From positions 310,001 through 374,000 of the forward strand of contig NZ_NSBU01000006.1 in the NCBI RefSeq assembly GCF_002285415.1: DNA of 64,000 nucleotides. Direction: 5' to 3'. Positions 53,835 through 63,030 of the stretch are shown here, one piece after another (position 1 is the first letter of the stretch; each line of letters starts with the position of its first letter). Both the position numbers and the translations under genes were made by a program. The DNA is from Actibacterium pelagium. Its GTDB lineage: Bacteria; Pseudomonadota; Alphaproteobacteria; Rhodobacterales; Rhodobacteraceae. The notes below the pieces were generated by a model. That model had not been told where the DNA came from and searched no databases. It worked only from the letters and a program-made list of their open reading frames with translations.

Positions 53835-56237
53835 TTATCGCAATCCAGCCTCGGCCATCAGCGCCTCTGCTTCTTCCTTCATCAAACGCTCTGTTCCGGC
53901 ACCCTGAACGGGCACGCGCCCGACCTCTAGCAGAAGGGGGGCGGCAAGCGGAGAGACTTGGTTCAGGGCGCGATGATCAATGCGGTCTTCAACGCGGGCC
54001 AGCAGCTCTTCGATTCTGCCGAAATCGACCAGCCCTTTCAGCGCCTCTTCGCGCGTGACCTGCATCATCAGGTGATCAGGATCGTATTTCAGCAGGGTGT
54101 CATACAGGATATCAGAGGAAAACGTCGCCTGCCGTCCCGACTTGCGTTTGCCCGGAGAGTTTCGGTCGATCAGCCCCGCGATCAGGGCAGAGGTACGGAA
54201 GGTGCGTTTCATCACTGCGTTGCCGTTCAGCCATGTCTCGAACCCGTCGCGCAGGTCGTGCCCGCGCAGCAACATGGTTGGGTCGGTCACAGGGTCCAAC
54301 CCCCAGATCAGGGTGGCGTAATCGGTCGCCACAAAGCCAAGCGGGTGCAGACCCTCGCGCTCCATCCGGGCGGTCAGAAGCAGCCCAAGGGTCTGCTGTG
54401 CGTTCTTGCCCGCAAAGCCGTAGACGCAGGTATAGTGGCGGTCTTGCAGAGGGAAGGTCTCGACCAGCAGGCGGTCGCCTCGCGGCATCTGAGAGATCTC
54501 TCGTTGCAAGAGCAGCCAATCTGCCGTGTGGCCGGGCAGGGTGGGCCAGTCGGGTTGGTTCAGCATCTCAAGAATGCGCGCGCTTAGCTGGGTCGAGGTC
54601 GCGAACTTGGTGCCCGAAAAGACGGCGACACGCGGTTCCCGGTCTGCGCGGCGGGTGACCTCAACGGTCATTTCGCGCAGGCCCTCATAGCGGACGATCT
54701 GCCCGCCGATCAGGAAGGTATCCCCCGGTGTCAGCGAGGCAGCGAAAGCCTCTTCCACCTCGCCCAGAGGTTGGCCACCGCGGCTGTGTTTCAGTCGTAC
54801 CTTCAGCTTGTCGGTGTCAACAATGGTTCCAAGGTTCATTCGGATTTGCGCAGCTGCTCGCGGATCTCGCAACTGCCATTGCCCGTCGCGTTGGACCAGT
54901 CGTTGGTAGCGGTCATAGGCGCGCAGGGCGTATCCACCGGTTGCTGCGAAGTCGAGGCAGGCGTCGAAGTCCGGGCGCGACAGCGCCGCATAGGCACCCG
55001 AAGATGTGACCTGAGAGTAAAGCGTATCGGCGTCAAAGGGCCCGGCTGCGGCTGTCCCCAGAATGTGTTGGCACAGGACATCGCGTGGACCGGGTGACCG
55101 GGGATCACCGTCCAGCGCGCGTGCCTGAACGGCTTGCAGGGCGGCTTGGCATTCGATGACCTCAAACCGGTTGGCAGGAACTAGAATCGCCTTGGACGGC
55201 GCGTTGTAGCGGTGGTTGGCGCGCCCGATCCGCTGAACCAACCGTTTGACGTTCTTGGGTGCGCCCACTTGGATCACTAGGTCTACGTCGCCCCAGTCGA
55301 TCCCCAGATCTAGTGAACCCGTACAGACAATGCCGCGCAACTGTCCGGCGGCCATCGCGGCTTCGACCTTCAGGCGCTGTTCTTTCGCCAAGGACCCGTG
55401 ATGGATGCCAATCGGCAAACCCTCTTCGTTGGCCAGCCACAGGTGGTGGAAGAAGATCTCTGCCTGCGCACGGGTGTTGTGGAAGATCAGCGTGGTCTTG
55501 TGCTTACGGACAAGGTCAAGAACGTCGGGGATCGCATAGCGACCGCCACCGCCCGCCCAAGGGGGTGGGGTCTGGGTTTCCAGCATCCTGATGTCCGGGT
55601 CCGGTCCGGGATCGGCATTCAGGATTTCACATGGGTCCGGTTGGCGGGCAAGATACCCGGCAATGGCCTGTGGGTCTTCAACTGTCGCAGACAGGCCAAC
55701 ACGGCGCAGGCCCGGGCAGAGTGCTTGCAGACGTGACAGCGACAGCATCAACTGATCGCCGCGTTTGCTTTCCGCGAGGGCATGGATTTCGTCCACGATA
55801 ACGCGCTGCAGCCCGTCGAAAATGCGTGGGGCGTCGGGGTAGGACAGAAGCAGGGCCAGACTTTCAGGTGTCGTCAAAAGAATGTGCGGCGGGTCTGCGC
55901 GCTGACGCTTGCGTTGCGTGTAGGGGGTGTCACCCGTCCTGTCTTCGATCCGAATGGGAAGGCCGATCTCTTCGACGGGGGTGCGCAGGTTGCGCCTGAT
56001 ATCAGCAGCCAACGCCTTTAGCGGCGAGATATAGATCGTGTGCAGCCCATCGCTTGGGGCGTCTGCCAGCTCAACCAAAGTTGGGAGGAACCCAGCCAGC
56101 GTTTTGCCGCCCCCGGTCGGAGCAATCAGCAACTGGCACGGGCTAAGAGACCGTTCAAGCATGTCTGACTGGTGTGGATGGATGGACCATCCACGCTGGT
56201 CAAACCAGTCTTGAAACTTGGGGGGCAGGGCGCTCAT
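53835..56237 (-). CDS. Ligase-associated DNA damage response DEXH-box helicase (Lhr-like)
   Basis: An 800-residue superfamily 2 helicase of the Lhr-Core type. Motifs: Q-motif region IHPHQSDML, Walker A APTGGGKT at residues 39-46, VDEIHAL motif II, GLSATVEDP motif III, GSLDLGIDWGDVDLVIQVGAPKNVKRLVQRIGRANHR for motifs V-VI, then the long Lhr winged-helix and beta-barrel core. It is the large partner of PdeM in a DNA repair set. ATG 56237 lies just upstream of family start MSALPPKFQDWFDQRGW. No LexA box is visible in front of it. Confidence 0.93.
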   Translation of the reverse strand: MSALPPKFQDWFDQRGWSIHPHQSDMLERSLSPCQLLIAPTGGGKTLAGFLPTLVELADAPSDGLHTIYISPLKALAADIRRNLRTPVEEIGLPIRIEDRTGDTPYTQRKRQRADPPHILLTTPESLALLLSYPDAPRIFDGLQRVIVDEIHALAESKRGDQLMLSLSRLQALCPGLRRVGLSATVEDPQAIAGYLARQPDPCEILNADPGPDPDIRMLETQTPPPWAGGGGRYAIPDVLDLVRKHKTTLIFHNTRAQAEIFFHHLWLANEEGLPIGIHHGSLAKEQRLKVEAAMAAGQLRGIVCTGSLDLGIDWGDVDLVIQVGAPKNVKRLVQRIGRANHRYNAPSKAILVPANRFEVIECQAALQAVQARALDGDPRSPGPRDVLCQHILGTAAAGPFDADTLYSQVTSSGAYAALSRPDFDACLDFAATGGYALRAYDRYQRLVQRDGQWQLRDPRAAAQIRMNLGTIVDTDKLKVRLKHSRGGQPLGEVEEAFAASLTPGDTFLIGGQIVRYEGLREMTVEVTRRADREPRVAVFSGTKFATSTQLSARILEMLNQPDWPTLPGHTADWLLLQREISQMPRGDRLLVETFPLQDRHYTCVYGFAGKNAQQTLGLLLTARMEREGLHPLGFVATDYATLIWGLDPVTDPTMLLRGHDLRDGFETWLNGNAVMKRTFRTSALIAGLIDRNSPGKRKSGRQATFSSDILYDTLLKYDPDHLMMQVTREEALKGLVDFGRIEELLARVEDRIDHRALNQVSPLAAPLLLEVGRVPVQGAGTERLMKEEAEALMAEAGLR

Positions 56238-56263
56238 GCGTCTAGTCTTAGGCGCAAAAGGCG

Positions 56264-56281
56264 GCGGGGCAAATGCCCCGC
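56264..56281 (-). terminator. Probable terminator after the tad-locus AAA ATPase gene
   Basis: In minus sense GCGGGGC and GCCCCGC form a 7-bp stem with an ATTT loop, followed after CGCC by TTTTGCG. It lies 5 bases past the stop of the gene at 56287 and before the helicase start. Strength is moderate because the T-run is offset. Confidence 0.5.
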
Positions 56282-56286
56282 GACGC

Positions 56287-57597
56287 TTAGTGGGCGATCG
56301 CCTCGTCCTTGACGAACATGTTTTCCCAGGCCCGGTCGATCAGGTCGGGGTTCATCTGATATGGGATGCCTTCGAACTCGCAGATGGAAATCATCTGATC
56401 GACCAGGAAGATCGGCTGATAGTTCGAATAAACATTGTCGATCGTCGGATACTTCTCACGCAGAAGATAGATCAGCGTGTCTTCGTCCAGCGGCATGCCA
56501 CGAGCACGCGACACCAGCGCGAAAATCTTCAGATAGTCTTCCTGATTTGGGCCGTCGATCTTGATCTTGAAGAAGATACGACGCAGGGCCGCGTTATCGA
56601 AGATCTGGTTCGGGTGGAAGTTGGTCGAGAAGATGACCAGCGTGTCAAACGGCACCTCGAATTTCTCACCCGATTGCAGGGCCAAGATATCGCGGTTTTC
56701 TTCCAGCGGAACAATCCAGCGGTTGACCAGCGCCTGCGGCGGTTCTGTTTGGCGACCAAGGTCGTCCACGATGAAAACGCCGCCGGTGGCCTTCAATTGC
56801 AGCGGAGCCTGATAGGTCCGCGCGGTCGGGTTATAAACAAGGTCCAGCATCGACAGGGACAATTCACCACCGGTGATCACTGTCGGGCGCTCACACAGCA
56901 CATAGCGCGAGTCGAACCGGTTCGACGTCCGGCGCAGCGAGGTCGGGTCGTCGACCATCTCTTCGGCTTTGTTGTGAATGATCGGGTCATAAACCGTGAT
57001 CACCTGACCGGCATATTCAATGGCGCGTGGAACATAGATCTTGTCGCCAAGCGCGTCGCGGATACCGTTCGAGATCGAGGATTTACCGTTACCCGGAGGG
57101 CCGTACATCAGGATCGAGCGGCCCGCGGAAACCGCCGGGCCGAGATGCGACAGAAGTTCGTCCGGAAGAACCAGATGGCTCATGGCACCGGTCAGCTGTT
57201 CGCGTGTGACATGGATGTTTCGGATCGACTGGCGTTTAACCTGCTCGCGGTAGGTTTCCAAAGGCACGGGCATGGCGCCGTAGTATTCGGACTGAGACAA
57301 GGCATCGAGTGCACGCGCGCGGCCGCTGTCAGTAAGCTGATATCCCATCTCGCCGCCAGAGTTGGCGTGCAGGGTACCGGTTGCCTCGACCAATTTTTGG
57401 GAGCGCGCCAGATCAACCAGTTCCTGTGCAACAGGGATCGGCAGGCAAATTGCGCGGGCAATGTCGGAGACCTGATCAAGGTTTTTCCGGAAGATGGTCT
57501 TCAAAAGGATGTCGCGCATCATAACGATCGGAAGTTGCATTTCTTCCAATCGCTTAGGTGCTGGCGGGGCAACGACGTTCGGTGTTTCAACGTTCAT
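56287..57597 (-). CDS. AAA+ ATPase of the tad locus, function unassigned
   Basis: A 436-residue ATPase. An N-terminal part (about 20-100) resembles a winged-helix domain (RARALDALSQSEYYGAMP), then an AAA module: Walker A MYGPPGNGKSSISNGI at about 164-179, Walker B-like GGVFIVDDLGRQTEP near 270, and an LIFSTNFHP-type sensor with Asn and NQIFDNAALRRI. Such genes sit near tad/Flp pilus loci in Rhodobacterales; I know no function. ATG 57597 is chosen (GAGG 7 bases upstream) over GTG 57609. A CtrA-like site precedes it. Confidence 0.82.
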   Translation of the reverse strand: MNVETPNVVAPPAPKRLEEMQLPIVMMRDILLKTIFRKNLDQVSDIARAICLPIPVAQELVDLARSQKLVEATGTLHANSGGEMGYQLTDSGRARALDALSQSEYYGAMPVPLETYREQVKRQSIRNIHVTREQLTGAMSHLVLPDELLSHLGPAVSAGRSILMYGPPGNGKSSISNGIRDALGDKIYVPRAIEYAGQVITVYDPIIHNKAEEMVDDPTSLRRTSNRFDSRYVLCERPTVITGGELSLSMLDLVYNPTARTYQAPLQLKATGGVFIVDDLGRQTEPPQALVNRWIVPLEENRDILALQSGEKFEVPFDTLVIFSTNFHPNQIFDNAALRRIFFKIKIDGPNQEDYLKIFALVSRARGMPLDEDTLIYLLREKYPTIDNVYSNYQPIFLVDQMISICEFEGIPYQMNPDLIDRAWENMFVKDEAIAH

Positions 57598-57624
57598 AGA
57601 AAGCCTCACAAACTGGGATTTGGC

Positions 57625-57639
57625 TTAAACTAGCCTTAC
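57625..57639. promoter_or_regulatory. Possible CtrA-binding site upstream of the AAA ATPase gene
   Basis: TTAA-ACTAGCC-TTAC differs from the CtrA consensus TTAA-N7-TTAA at one base. It lies 28-42 bases before ATG 57597, in a 79-base gap after the prepilin peptidase gene. Pilus genes are known CtrA targets in alphaproteobacteria; short motifs like this also arise by chance. Confidence 0.3.
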
Positions 57640-57676
57640 CCTATGTCGATAATGCGGCACAAAACAGCCTCAAAAT

Positions 57677-58165
57677 CTATTTTGTTGCGGTATTCACGAG
57701 GTGAATCAAAAGAGTACTCATCAAGGCGATACCCATAGGAAACTTCTTGCTGAACAAGGATTCCCAGTTTGGTAGCGCGGTCCGGACCGCTTGCATACGG
57801 CGGATAAGTCGGTGCGCCACGAAGGTAACGATCAGGCAGGCGCAAAACACACCGAAGGCCCCGATAACATTAGACCAGGCAAAGAACGGGGCCATGGCTG
57901 CCGCGAATTTAGCGTCACCCGCGCCCATCGCGTCAATCTGGTTCAAAAGGAACCCTACGACCAGAATCGCGCCCGCAAGAGCCCACCGCCAGCCATAGTC
58001 TTCAAGCGGCATCACAAATGGACCGACAACGGCGAAAACGGCCAAAAGCGCCAGAACCGCTTTGTTCGGGATTTTCATGTACTTCAGGTCGCTATAGGCA
58101 ACCCACAGACAAATCGGGAAAACCAGTGGTAGGAACCACAGTGCAGCTTCAGCAGGGGTCATCAT
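57677..58165 (-). CDS. cpaA: Prepilin peptidase CpaA/TadV
   Basis: A 162-residue type IV-A24 aspartyl peptidase that processes Flp prepilins at the inner membrane. Both catalytic aspartates are in view: YSDLKYMKIPN (Asp near residue 26) and GAGDAKFAAAM (Asp near 84). Six hydrophobic helices and the C-terminal FPMGIALMSTLL fit the family. It has two adjacent ATGs (58165, 58162); the first overlaps the upstream TPR gene's stop (TAATGATG). Confidence 0.92.
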   Translation of the reverse strand: MMTPAEAALWFLPLVFPICLWVAYSDLKYMKIPNKAVLALLAVFAVVGPFVMPLEDYGWRWALAGAILVVGFLLNQIDAMGAGDAKFAAAMAPFFAWSNVIGAFGVFCACLIVTFVAHRLIRRMQAVRTALPNWESLFSKKFPMGIALMSTLLIHLVNTATK

Positions 58166-59022
58166 TACAGCGTCACATCTTTCTCAAGGGATTCCAACGC
58201 GCGAACGGCAGGTTCGAAATACTGCGGGTGAACCTCAATCGCCTCTTGAAGCAGGCCGCGTCCGGTGTCCACGTCCCCCTGTTTGATCGCCGCAAGAGCC
58301 ATCGTATGCAGCAGTTGCGCTTCTTCGACCTGCGACATGGGGATCACGGGCAACTGGTACTTGCGCTGCTTCGCACGGGCCAGAACCAGATTGTTCTTTG
58401 CAGTGAACATGCCCTGATCATAGGTCAGAGCTTCGGCAAACAGTTTCTCGGCGCCTTGGTTATCCCCACGGCTAAGCTTGGAGTAACCCCAGTTGTTCAG
58501 CACGCTGGCTGGACGGGTGGTCAGGCTGATCGCCGTTTCGTAATAGCTGTCCGCACGAGGCCAGTCCTGCTTGCTGTCGGCGATCATCGCTTCCAGCCGA
58601 TAGCGTTTGAATGTCTCGTGGGTTGGGGGGGTGCTGTTCAAAGCAGCCTCGGCCGCCTTCCACTCTCCTGCGCGGATGCTGGCATCGGCCAGTTCCACCT
58701 TATCCTCAGAGGTCGATTGCGGGTGTTCTACAACCTTCTTCCACGCCGACATACCTTCGACTGACCGACCGCCACGCACCAGAGACACGGCCAAGCCGCG
58801 TCTGAAGTCGATATTGTCAGGGTCTTTCGCCAATTCACGCTTGAAATAGGCTGCCGCCTCATTCGGGTTGGCGGACCGGATCATGATTTCATTGATGGCG
58901 TTACGGTCAGAGTTGATCACATCCTGTACGGCGCGATCCACGTCCTCTTCGGCGGATTTGGTACAGGCCGACACAAGAACCGTGCTGGCCAGACATAGCA
59001 TTAGAACCGACGATCGGCGCAT
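58165..59022 (-). CDS. TPR-repeat lipoprotein of the tad locus (TadD-like)
   Basis: A 285-residue protein with a lipoprotein signal peptide (lipobox VLVSAC, Cys near residue 20) followed by acidic linker and at least four tetratricopeptide repeats (AAYFKRELAKDPDNIDFRRGL, ADASIRAGEWKAAEAAL, LNNWGYSKLSRGDNQGAEKLF, ALAAIKQGDVDTGRGLLQEAI). It is probably a periplasm-facing outer-membrane pilotin or scaffold for the Tad secretin. It follows the other TPR lipoprotein by 12 bases; the two are unequal duplicates. Confidence 0.88.
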   Translation of the reverse strand: MRRSSVLMLCLASTVLVSACTKSAEEDVDRAVQDVINSDRNAINEIMIRSANPNEAAAYFKRELAKDPDNIDFRRGLAVSLVRGGRSVEGMSAWKKVVEHPQSTSEDKVELADASIRAGEWKAAEAALNSTPPTHETFKRYRLEAMIADSKQDWPRADSYYETAISLTTRPASVLNNWGYSKLSRGDNQGAEKLFAEALTYDQGMFTAKNNLVLARAKQRKYQLPVIPMSQVEEAQLLHTMALAAIKQGDVDTGRGLLQEAIEVHPQYFEPAVRALESLEKDVTL

Positions 59023-59034
59023 TTTCAGCGTCCT

Positions 59035-59616
59035 TTACTGCTCTTCGGTGGGTGGCGTTGAGAGAAGCAGATAGCGCCCCTTGCCCCGCCGAACCAATTC
59101 GTATCCATTATTATTGGAGGCATCATAAGCGGGATTTTCTGTCAAAGCGATAGCCCTGTTGAGGTTTTCACGAATCTCGGGCGAGATACCGCCATCAATT
59201 GCAAAGGCTGTCTTGAAGAAAATCTTGGCCTCTCCGGGCTCGTTCAACTCCATCAGAACAACGCCCAGATTGTTGTAGGCCGGCGCAAAGGCGTCATCTT
59301 CTGCAACGGCCCGCCGCAGGACGTCCTCTGCCTGATAGAGGCGACCCAGCTTCAGGTTGGCCGAACCAATGGCGGAAAGTACATCCATCGTCAGCCCTTG
59401 TTCAGAACCCGCACGATAATAGGCGCTGAGGGCAAGCTCGTATTCGCCAGCCGCCATAAGGCGATGCCCGACGATGAGCCCGTCAACAGCTTCGCGAACA
59501 ATCGGCGTGCCGGGCGGTGGAGGCGGTCCTTCGAACCCTTCGTTCAGTTGGCCCCTAGCCTGACAGCTGGCCAGTAAGGCCAAGCTGGCAAGAAGAACGA
59601 TGAAACGAGGAGCCAT
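59035..59616 (-). CDS. Small TPR lipoprotein of the tad locus
   Basis: A 193-residue lipoprotein: signal peptide with lipobox LLASC (Cys near residue 18), a proline-rich stretch (PPPPPGTP) and two to three TPR repeats (AAGEYELALSAYYRAGSEQG, ANLKLGRLYQAEDVLRRAVAED, NLGVVLMELNEPGEAKIFF). It lies 3 bases after tadC. Similar to TadD, a Tad-system assembly factor. Confidence 0.86.
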   Translation of the reverse strand: MAPRFIVLLASLALLASCQARGQLNEGFEGPPPPPGTPIVREAVDGLIVGHRLMAAGEYELALSAYYRAGSEQGLTMDVLSAIGSANLKLGRLYQAEDVLRRAVAEDDAFAPAYNNLGVVLMELNEPGEAKIFFKTAFAIDGGISPEIRENLNRAIALTENPAYDASNNNGYELVRRGKGRYLLLSTPPTEEQ

Positions 59617-59619
59617 GGG

Positions 59620-60594
59620 TCAGAATTTTGCGCGCGTCAGGGTGATGTAGATGTCATAGATCGATGGGCCGATCAGGATGATAAGCAGCGGCGGAACCGT
59701 GAACATCATAGTGCCAAGGGTCAGCTTGGTGGGTAGAACGTTGGCCTTCTCTTCCGCACGCATGACGCGTTTGTCACGCATTTCGTCCGCATAGACACGC
59801 AAGGCTTCAGAGATCGAGGTACCAAAGGTTGCTGACTGTACCAGCACGGTCACAAAAGAGGCAACGTCAGGAACGCCGCAACGTTCGCCCATGTCTTTCA
59901 GAACGGTGACCCGGTCCTTACCAGCTTTCACCTCTTGCGAAACGATATCGTATTCCTCAGCAAGAGCGGGATAGCCAGCGCGGACCTCTTTCGCGACGCG
60001 AAGGATTGACTGGTCCAGAGACTGACCAGCCTCAACACAGACCAGCATCATGTCCAGACTGTCGGGGAAACCGTTGACGATCTCTTCCTGACGCGTCTGA
60101 ATCCGACGCTCTACCCAGTAAACGGGGAAGTAGTATCCGGCGAGACCAGGCAGGATGATCCACATCGCCATCCCTGGGACTGAAAGACCACCGGTCGAAC
60201 TTTTGAAGATAACGACCGCAAGACCTACTGCCATCAGGCCAAGACCAAGGATGAGCTGGGTGAAGTGGTACATCTGCACCGCGTTCTTCGTGCGATAACC
60301 CGCACGCATCATACGCATGCGTGTTTCGCCAAGCTCTTCCGCGCTTTTGGGCTCTAGAAACTCTGCGTATTTGTCCAGTTTGCTCTGGCTGCGCAGGCGT
60401 TTCCCGCTGATCTCGCTTGTGCTGGATTCGATTTGCGACTTCTTCAGCTTGTCCAGTGGATCGATGCGTTTCCGGATCAGGGCAGGCAGCGTGAAGATGA
60501 TCAGCAGCAGGCCCAGCCCGCCAATGGCGTAAAGCGGGCCGAATTCGCCAAGGTTTTCAACGAGAAATGCGTTTGCTTTTTGTAGCAGTTCCAT
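59620..60594 (-). CDS. tadC: Tad pilus inner-membrane platform protein TadC
   Basis: A 324-residue GspF/PilC-type membrane protein: N-terminal helix (about 20-38), then helices near 108-150, the T2SSF domain with FPDSLDMMLVCVEAGQSLDQSILRVAKEV (about 183-211), and a C-terminal helix LGTMMFTVPPLLIILIGPSIYDI. It pairs with TadB to form the assembly platform. Start ATG 60594 follows tadB by 8 bases. Confidence 0.93.
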   Translation of the reverse strand: MELLQKANAFLVENLGEFGPLYAIGGLGLLLIIFTLPALIRKRIDPLDKLKKSQIESSTSEISGKRLRSQSKLDKYAEFLEPKSAEELGETRMRMMRAGYRTKNAVQMYHFTQLILGLGLMAVGLAVVIFKSSTGGLSVPGMAMWIILPGLAGYYFPVYWVERRIQTRQEEIVNGFPDSLDMMLVCVEAGQSLDQSILRVAKEVRAGYPALAEEYDIVSQEVKAGKDRVTVLKDMGERCGVPDVASFVTVLVQSATFGTSISEALRVYADEMRDKRVMRAEEKANVLPTKLTLGTMMFTVPPLLIILIGPSIYDIYITLTRAKF

Positions 60595-60602
60595 GACTGA
60601 CC

Positions 60603-61571
60603 TCAGACCTTAATGTTAACCATCATGCGCATGAAAATCACATTCACGATCAGAAAAACGCCGACTGCGATTGCGGCAGGGATGAACGCGGACGTTTCCT
60701 TTACCCGATCGTAATAGTCTGGCTTGAGGACGTTGATCATCAGGATGGCAAGAAGAGGGAAGATGGAAAGGAATACACCTGACCATTTCGCTTCGGCCGT
60801 AATGGCGCGAACGCGGCGGAACAGTCGGAACCGAGCGCGGATCACGCGGCTAAGCCCCTCAAGAATTTCTGCAAGGTTACCGCCAGATTGCTGCTGGATA
60901 GTCACCGCAACTGCCAAAAAGCGCATGTCCTGCATGTCGACGCGCTCTGCCAAATCCTTCAGGCTGTCCGAGATATTACCGCCATATGAGCTTTCGTCAG
61001 CAATTACGCCGAACTCTGATCCCAGAGGGTCGGGAATTTCAGTCGCAACGATATTCACAGCCGAGGCAAAAGGGTGCCCCACACGCAGGCTGCGCACCAT
61101 CAGGTCTACGGCATCAGGAAGCTGCTCTTCAATCAGGCCGAGGCGTTTCTTGGCTGTGCGAGAAATCCAAACATAAACCGCGCCAACACCCATCAGAAGT
61201 GAGGTGCCGATGCGGACGGGCAATGTTGCCTGCGTCAGCAGTGTCAGCGCTGCAAATGACACGACTGTCAGTAAAAGCATAATCAGAATCAATGCCTTAG
61301 GGGAGAAAGCGATATTTGCTTTCTGGGCCTTGTCGGCGAGCAGCGAGTACAGAGGGATACCCTTCGCATCCAGGTGCTGGCGCATCTCTTTGCGCAGTTG
61401 CTCCAGAACTTCCTGCCGTTCGCTGCCTTTTTCCAGCATGGTCATCCGCCGATTCAGGCGGTTGTTCAGGCTGATCGCTCGCCCAAAGACCGTCAGGTAG
61501 AGACCCTGAACCAAGGCCAGGACCCCTAGAAAGATCAGGCCATAGATGATGGGTTCCATACTGATTTGCAT
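60603..61571 (-). CDS. tadB: Tad pilus inner-membrane platform protein TadB
   Basis: A 322-residue T2SSF-domain protein, paralogue of TadC. It has an N-terminal helix (about 7-28), helices near 95-140, the core LPDAVDLMVRSLRVGHPFASAVNIVATEIPDPLGSEF and AVAVTIQQQSGGNLAEILEGLSRVIRAR, and two C-terminal helices. ATG 61571 has GGAG 9 bases upstream; ATG 61559 is an alternative. It follows cpaF by 5 bases. Confidence 0.94.
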   Translation of the reverse strand: MQISMEPIIYGLIFLGVLALVQGLYLTVFGRAISLNNRLNRRMTMLEKGSERQEVLEQLRKEMRQHLDAKGIPLYSLLADKAQKANIAFSPKALILIMLLLTVVSFAALTLLTQATLPVRIGTSLLMGVGAVYVWISRTAKKRLGLIEEQLPDAVDLMVRSLRVGHPFASAVNIVATEIPDPLGSEFGVIADESSYGGNISDSLKDLAERVDMQDMRFLAVAVTIQQQSGGNLAEILEGLSRVIRARFRLFRRVRAITAEAKWSGVFLSIFPLLAILMINVLKPDYYDRVKETSAFIPAAIAVGVFLIVNVIFMRMMVNIKV

Positions 61572-61576
61572 GGTGT

Positions 61577-63007
61577 TTACTCCGTTGTGATCGGCTCAAA
61601 GATAGATGCGGGAAGGTCATAACCCCACTGTTTGAAGCGATCTGAATATTTGGACCGGATGCCTGTTGCGTTAAAGCGTCCGATGATCTTGCCGTCGGGT
61701 TGAACACCCAGACGTTCATAGCGGAACACCTCTTGCATTGAGATGACATCGCCTTCCATACCCGTGATTTCCGTGACCGAAACCATACGACGTGAACCGT
61801 CTTGCAGACGGCTGGCCTGCACGATCAGGTTAACCGCGCTTGCAATCTGGCTGCGAACAGCCTTCAGCGGCATTTCGATCCCGGCCATCGAGATCATATT
61901 CTCAAGTCGCGAGACACTGTCGCGCGCAGAGTTTGCGTGGATCGTGGTCATGGATCCGTCGTGGCCGGTGTTCATCGCTTGAAGCATATCAATAACTTCT
62001 TCGCCACGCGTCTCACCCACGATGATGCGGTCAGGACGCATCCTAAGGGCATTTCGCAGACAGTCGCGCTGCGTGACCGCACCGCGGCCTTCAACGTTGG
62101 CCGGTCGGCTTTCCATCCGACCTACGTGGGTCTGTTGCAGCTGAAGTTCCGCAGTATCCTCGATGGTCAGGATACGTTCGGCATTGTCGATGAAGCTGGA
62201 CAAGGCGTTCAGCGTGGTCGTTTTACCCGAACCCGTACCGCCAGAAACGATGACGTTCAGGCGGCAGGCCACCGCGGCCTGCAAATAGGCAGCCATTTCT
62301 TCGGTAAAGGCGCCGAACTTGACCAAATCGTCGATGCCCAGCTTGTCCTTTTTAAACTTACGGATCGAGACAAGGGATCCATCAACCGCAATCGGTGGAA
62401 CCATCGCGTTGAAACGCGACCCATCGGCAAGACGGGCGTCGACGTAAGGGTTTGATTCATCAACACGACGACCCACGGCCGAAACGATCTTGTCGATGAT
62501 GCGAAGAAGGTGCCGCTCGTCTTTGAAGGTGATGTCGGTCAGCTCTAGGCGACCAAACCGTTCCACAAAGATCTGCTGCGGACCGTTGACCAGAATATCG
62601 TTGACGCTTTCGTCTTGCAGCAAAGTCTCAAGCGGGCCAAGACCCATAACTTCGTCGAACAATTCCTTGTTCAGCGTCTGACGCTCTTCCTTGTTCAGGA
62701 CGACATTCATCCCTTCAAGGTTTTCCGCAACAATCGCTTGGATTTCCGCGCGCAGGTCCGATTCCGTCGCGTGTTCCAGCGCCGAAAGGTTCAGGTTATC
62801 CAGAAGCTCTTTGTGAAGCTCCAGTTTGATGTCGCCAAGGCGTTCCTTACGCTTACGGTCTTTGTCAGCCACCTTTGCCTGAGCAGGCTGAACGGACGGT
62901 TTACGTGCAGCGACAGACGGTTTTGAGTTACCAACCGGTGCGGTTTTCGGTGCCTCTGGGGCCGTCGCGGCCGCGCCACCTTCTGGTTTCTTATATCGAG
63001 AAAACAT
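61577..63007 (-). CDS. cpaF: Tad pilus assembly ATPase CpaF/TadA
   Basis: A 476-residue secretion ATPase powering Flp pilus assembly. A disordered Ala/Pro/Lys-rich N-terminus (about 1-55) precedes the N domain, then Walker [20 protein letters not shown] (about 251-269), Walker B-like [51 protein letters not shown] with the His box. ATG 63007. Normal length for the family. Confidence 0.95.
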   Translation of the reverse strand: MFSRYKKPEGGAAATAPEAPKTAPVGNSKPSVAARKPSVQPAQAKVADKDRKRKERLGDIKLELHKELLDNLNLSALEHATESDLRAEIQAIVAENLEGMNVVLNKEERQTLNKELFDEVMGLGPLETLLQDESVNDILVNGPQQIFVERFGRLELTDITFKDERHLLRIIDKIVSAVGRRVDESNPYVDARLADGSRFNAMVPPIAVDGSLVSIRKFKKDKLGIDDLVKFGAFTEEMAAYLQAAVACRLNVIVSGGTGSGKTTTLNALSSFIDNAERILTIEDTAELQLQQTHVGRMESRPANVEGRGAVTQRDCLRNALRMRPDRIIVGETRGEEVIDMLQAMNTGHDGSMTTIHANSARDSVSRLENMISMAGIEMPLKAVRSQIASAVNLIVQASRLQDGSRRMVSVTEITGMEGDVISMQEVFRYERLGVQPDGKIIGRFNATGIRSKYSDRFKQWGYDLPASIFEPITTE

Positions 63008-63030
63008 TCGAAAACCTCTTTTCTAAAAAT

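Noticed and set aside
56218-57633. Long plus-strand open frame opposite the AAA ATPase gene
   Set aside because: Antisense shadow; the minus-strand reading has clear AAA motifs and a ribosome-binding site.
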